Position numbers and translations under genes: made by a program. From NCBI GenBank assembly GCA_035771175.1, contig CM069598.1, positions 79,501 through 143,500 on the forward strand: 64,000 nt of DNA, in the 5' to 3' direction. A model generated the notes under the pieces. It worked only from the letters and a program-made list of their open reading frames with translations, ran no database searches and was not told the origin of the DNA. Below, piece by piece: positions 61,546 through 64,000 of the stretch. The DNA comes from Paratinospora sagittata (lineage: Eukaryota; Streptophyta; Magnoliopsida; Ranunculales; Menispermaceae). Position 1 is the first letter of the stretch. Each line of letters opens with the position of its first letter.

Positions 61546-63558
61546 ATGGGAAAACTGCCAATGTATTCGAAGCTTCTCCTTGTCTCCCGTCGTTTCAGCC
61601 ATTCAAGTCCTTCAGTAATTTCTCCACCCCCGAAACATAATTCCAAATGGGAACAAATCCTGACATCAAATGCTGCGTTTTATAATCCCGACCCAACTTC
61701 CTCATCATGTGTTCACCATTTTTCTTATTTTAATTCAAATATAGCAACTCTTAGTCATCAGGGGAGGACCAAAGACTCGAGGAAGTTATTTGATAAAATG
61801 CTCCATAGCCATAGGGACGTTGCTTCTTATGCTTGGATGATCATCACTTATTTGAAAAACGGAGAACTGTCCAATGCTGAAAAGCTATATCGTGCAATGC
61901 CCGGAAGCAGTGTTGTTGTCGATTCTGCGATGATTGATGCCTATGCCAAAGCCTACAGAATAGAGGATGCCGATCAAGTTTTTGCTAAGATGGCAGAAAG
62001 AAATGTGTTCTCGTGGACGAGTTTGATTTCTGGGTATCTCAGAATTGGAAAGATTGATAGAGCTTGTGAGCTCTTTCACCAAATGCCCCACAAGAATGTT
62101 GTTTCCTGGACAACTATGGTTCTGGGATTAGCTCGGAACGGCTTGATTGATGATGCAAGGCAGTTTTTTTATGGAATGCCAGAGAAAAATGTTGTCGCTT
62201 GGACGGCTATGATCAAATCTTACGTGGAAAATAGTCTAATTGACGAAGCAAGGAAGTTATTCGAAAAGATGCCTTTTCGGAATTTGTTCTCTTGGAATAT
62301 AATGATCACTGGTTATTTAGATCACAAGAGAGTAAATGAAGCCATACAATTGTTTAAATTAATGCCACAGAGAAATATAATATCATGGACGACAATGGTC
62401 ACTGGTCTTGCAAGGAACGGATTGACTAAGATTGCTCGTGAGTATTTTGATGAAATGCCCCAAAAAGATATTGCCGCTTGGAATGCCATGATCACAGCAT
62501 ATGTCGACAATGGTCTCATGAATGAAGCAATTGAGCTATTTAACTTAATGCCAGAAAGAAATACTGTGACTTGGAATACCATGATTGATGGGTACTCAAG
62601 GAATGGGCTTGAGCAAGAGGCCTTGAAGCACCTAATCCTCATGCTCCGAACTTCTTGTGATCGTAGGCCCAATGAGACTACCATTACCAGTGTGGTGACT
62701 GCGAGTGAGAGTATTGTGGAGCTCATGCAGGCTCATGCTCTAGTTATATTGCTAGGATTCGAGGCTCGAACCACGCTAACAAACGCACTTGTCACCATGT
62801 ACTCAAGGAATGGGGACATTGCCTCTGCTCAACTTGCATTTGAGAATATTAAGGGCAAGGATGTTGTCTCCTGGACATCAATGATTTCAGCATATTCAAA
62901 CCATGGGTTTGGCCACCTTGCGTTGCAGACATTTGCACGCATGTTGAGGTCTGGATCCAATCCAGACAACATTACATTTGTGGGTGTCTTGTCAGCTTGT
63001 AGTCATGCAGGCCTACTTGAGAAAGGGCTGAGGATCTTCCACTCAATGAGCCAAGGTAATTATGGAGTGAAACCAAAGGCAGAGCACTATTCCTGCATCA
63101 TTGACCTCCTTGGTCGATCGGGGAAAGTAAATGAGGCATTGAGGGTGGCTAGTCAACTGCCAGCAGGCCAGCGGGATGGAGGTGTGATGGGGGCGCTGCT
63201 TGGGGCATGCAAATTGTATGGGGATGTTGAAGTGGCAAATCAAATAGGGGAGGAGTTGATACAGATGGAACCAGCCAATTCTGGAGGTTACATACTTTTG
63301 GCAAATGTTTATGCTGCGGGTGGGAGATGGCATGATTTTGCTAGCATAAGGAAGAGGATGAAAGAGAGGAAGGTGAATAAAGTAGCCGGCTTTAGCGAAA
63401 TAGTCGTGAAGAAGCAACGTCATGTGTTCTTTGCAGGCGATAAATTGCATCCTGAACTAGGGGAAATATATGCCATGCTGGAGGAGAAGCTTCTACCACA
63501 GATGAAGGAGATTGGTAATTATTGCTCACCAGAGATCACTTTTCTACCTGTTCTATAG
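61546..63558 (+). CDS. E-class pentatricopeptide repeat protein, organelle-targeted
   Basis: A single-exon frame of 670 residues. The N-terminus (MGKLPMYSKLLLVSRRFSHS) is basic, Ser-rich and poor in acids, a mitochondrial presequence style. From about residue 90 there are some 14 PPR units of 31-36 residues. Most are S/P-type repeats of the form (V/I)SWTTMVTGLARNGLIDDAR with MP(E/Q)(K/R)NV linkers; two longer ones carry SACSHAGLLEKGLRIF. An E domain (GALLGACKLYGDVEVAN, YILLANVYAAGGRWHDFASI) and an E+-like HVFFAGDKLHPELGEIYAML end it; there is no DYW deaminase. Such proteins bind organelle RNA and usually direct C-to-U editing with a partner deaminase, or splicing. Target unknown. No break. 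The next genes are unrelated. Confidence 0.94.
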   Translation: MGKLPMYSKLLLVSRRFSHSSPSVISPPPKHNSKWEQILTSNAAFYNPDPTSSSCVHHFSYFNSNIATLSHQGRTKDSRKLFDKMLHSHRDVASYAWMIITYLKNGELSNAEKLYRAMPGSSVVVDSAMIDAYAKAYRIEDADQVFAKMAERNVFSWTSLISGYLRIGKIDRACELFHQMPHKNVVSWTTMVLGLARNGLIDDARQFFYGMPEKNVVAWTAMIKSYVENSLIDEARKLFEKMPFRNLFSWNIMITGYLDHKRVNEAIQLFKLMPQRNIISWTTMVTGLARNGLTKIAREYFDEMPQKDIAAWNAMITAYVDNGLMNEAIELFNLMPERNTVTWNTMIDGYSRNGLEQEALKHLILMLRTSCDRRPNETTITSVVTASESIVELMQAHALVILLGFEARTTLTNALVTMYSRNGDIASAQLAFENIKGKDVVSWTSMISAYSNHGFGHLALQTFARMLRSGSNPDNITFVGVLSACSHAGLLEKGLRIFHSMSQGNYGVKPKAEHYSCIIDLLGRSGKVNEALRVASQLPAGQRDGGVMGALLGACKLYGDVEVANQIGEELIQMEPANSGGYILLANVYAAGGRWHDFASIRKRMKERKVNKVAGFSEIVVKKQRHVFFAGDKLHPELGEIYAMLEEKLLPQMKEIGNYCSPEITFLPVL

Positions 63559-64000
63559 AGCTCCCTCCGAAGGGGGTGTTCCAACTTCCAACGGAGAACT
63601 CTTGTGAGTGATCCCACATCTTCTTCTGTGTTGAAAGTTGTATATTTTGACAATTGATAGAGTGGGGAAACTCAAGCACCCCCTTCTTCTTCTTGATTTG
63701 TTTTGAGGAAAATGCTATTCCAAATTACAAAAAATGCAATTACACCTTCATGTAGGAAAGGCTGACAATTCATAAACTGTGAATATAAATGGGTCTATAT
63801 AATTATCTGGCAATTAGGAACATTTTGGAAAATTTGTTTAATTGGTAGTTTTGAAATCATGTACTTTGTGCTTAGAGGATACACAAGTTAAGTGTGTCCT
63901 CAATTGAGGTAACCGACTACTTACTGAAATATTCCATGCCTGAGGATTACTACTGGTATATAGTAGGTATTGTTGATTAATTAACAAGGAGGTATAATTG
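63559..64000. other. 3' flank of the PPR gene
   Basis: Probable 3' UTR followed by AT-rich spacer; no further gene starts before the window ends. Confidence 0.4.

Overview
The window looks like nuclear DNA of a flowering plant, most likely a woody eudicot. The evidence is spliced genes with GT-AG introns, an R2R3-MYB, a plant-type amino acid permease, an E-class PPR gene and a very high load of plant transposons, many of them nested. I cannot name the species.

Layout. 0.7-2.0 kb: a three-exon R2R3-MYB on the minus strand that matches MYB80 (MS188/MYB103, tapetum and pollen wall). 3-24 kb: a transposon block. It holds an RTE-type LINE remnant, a possible Helitron end, and a full Ty1/copia element (5991-12564) nested in a gypsy-type LTR and itself split by a 1.6 kb solo LTR. 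It continues with a plant-mobile-domain (PMD) element carrying a giant fold-back insertion, and a second, minus-strand copia (17034-21958). 24.3-31.4 kb: a complete nine-exon mitochondrial uncoupling protein gene (minus strand). 31.7-40.6 kb: a hAT-type MITE, LINE tails, LTR pieces, another PMD fragment (minus) and a MULE-like element with long inverted ends. 40.6-44.8 kb: an amino acid permease relic with several frameshifts; its second intron holds a short-LTR retroelement carrying a piece of histone H3. 45-46.7 kb: two L1-type LINE tails. 47.2-59.9 kb: a 22-exon gene (minus) for a large uncharacterised plant protein of about 1175 residues. 60.2-61.0 kb: a non-autonomous relative of the PMD elements, lying between two divergent genes. 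61.5-63.6 kb: an intronless organellar PPR protein.

The intact genes do unrelated jobs: anther transcription, mitochondrial transport, an unknown large protein and organelle RNA processing. I see no operon-like or cluster logic. The most unusual content is in the mobile DNA: a retroelement with 5 bp target duplications that captured an H3.1-type histone fragment, a copia element with a 14 bp terminal fold-back, an inverted SINE-like dimer inside a PMD gene, and several members of one PMD/MULE family sharing subterminal repeats.

Splice sites, reading frames and target duplications were read by eye. Family names rest on remembered protein families, not on searches.
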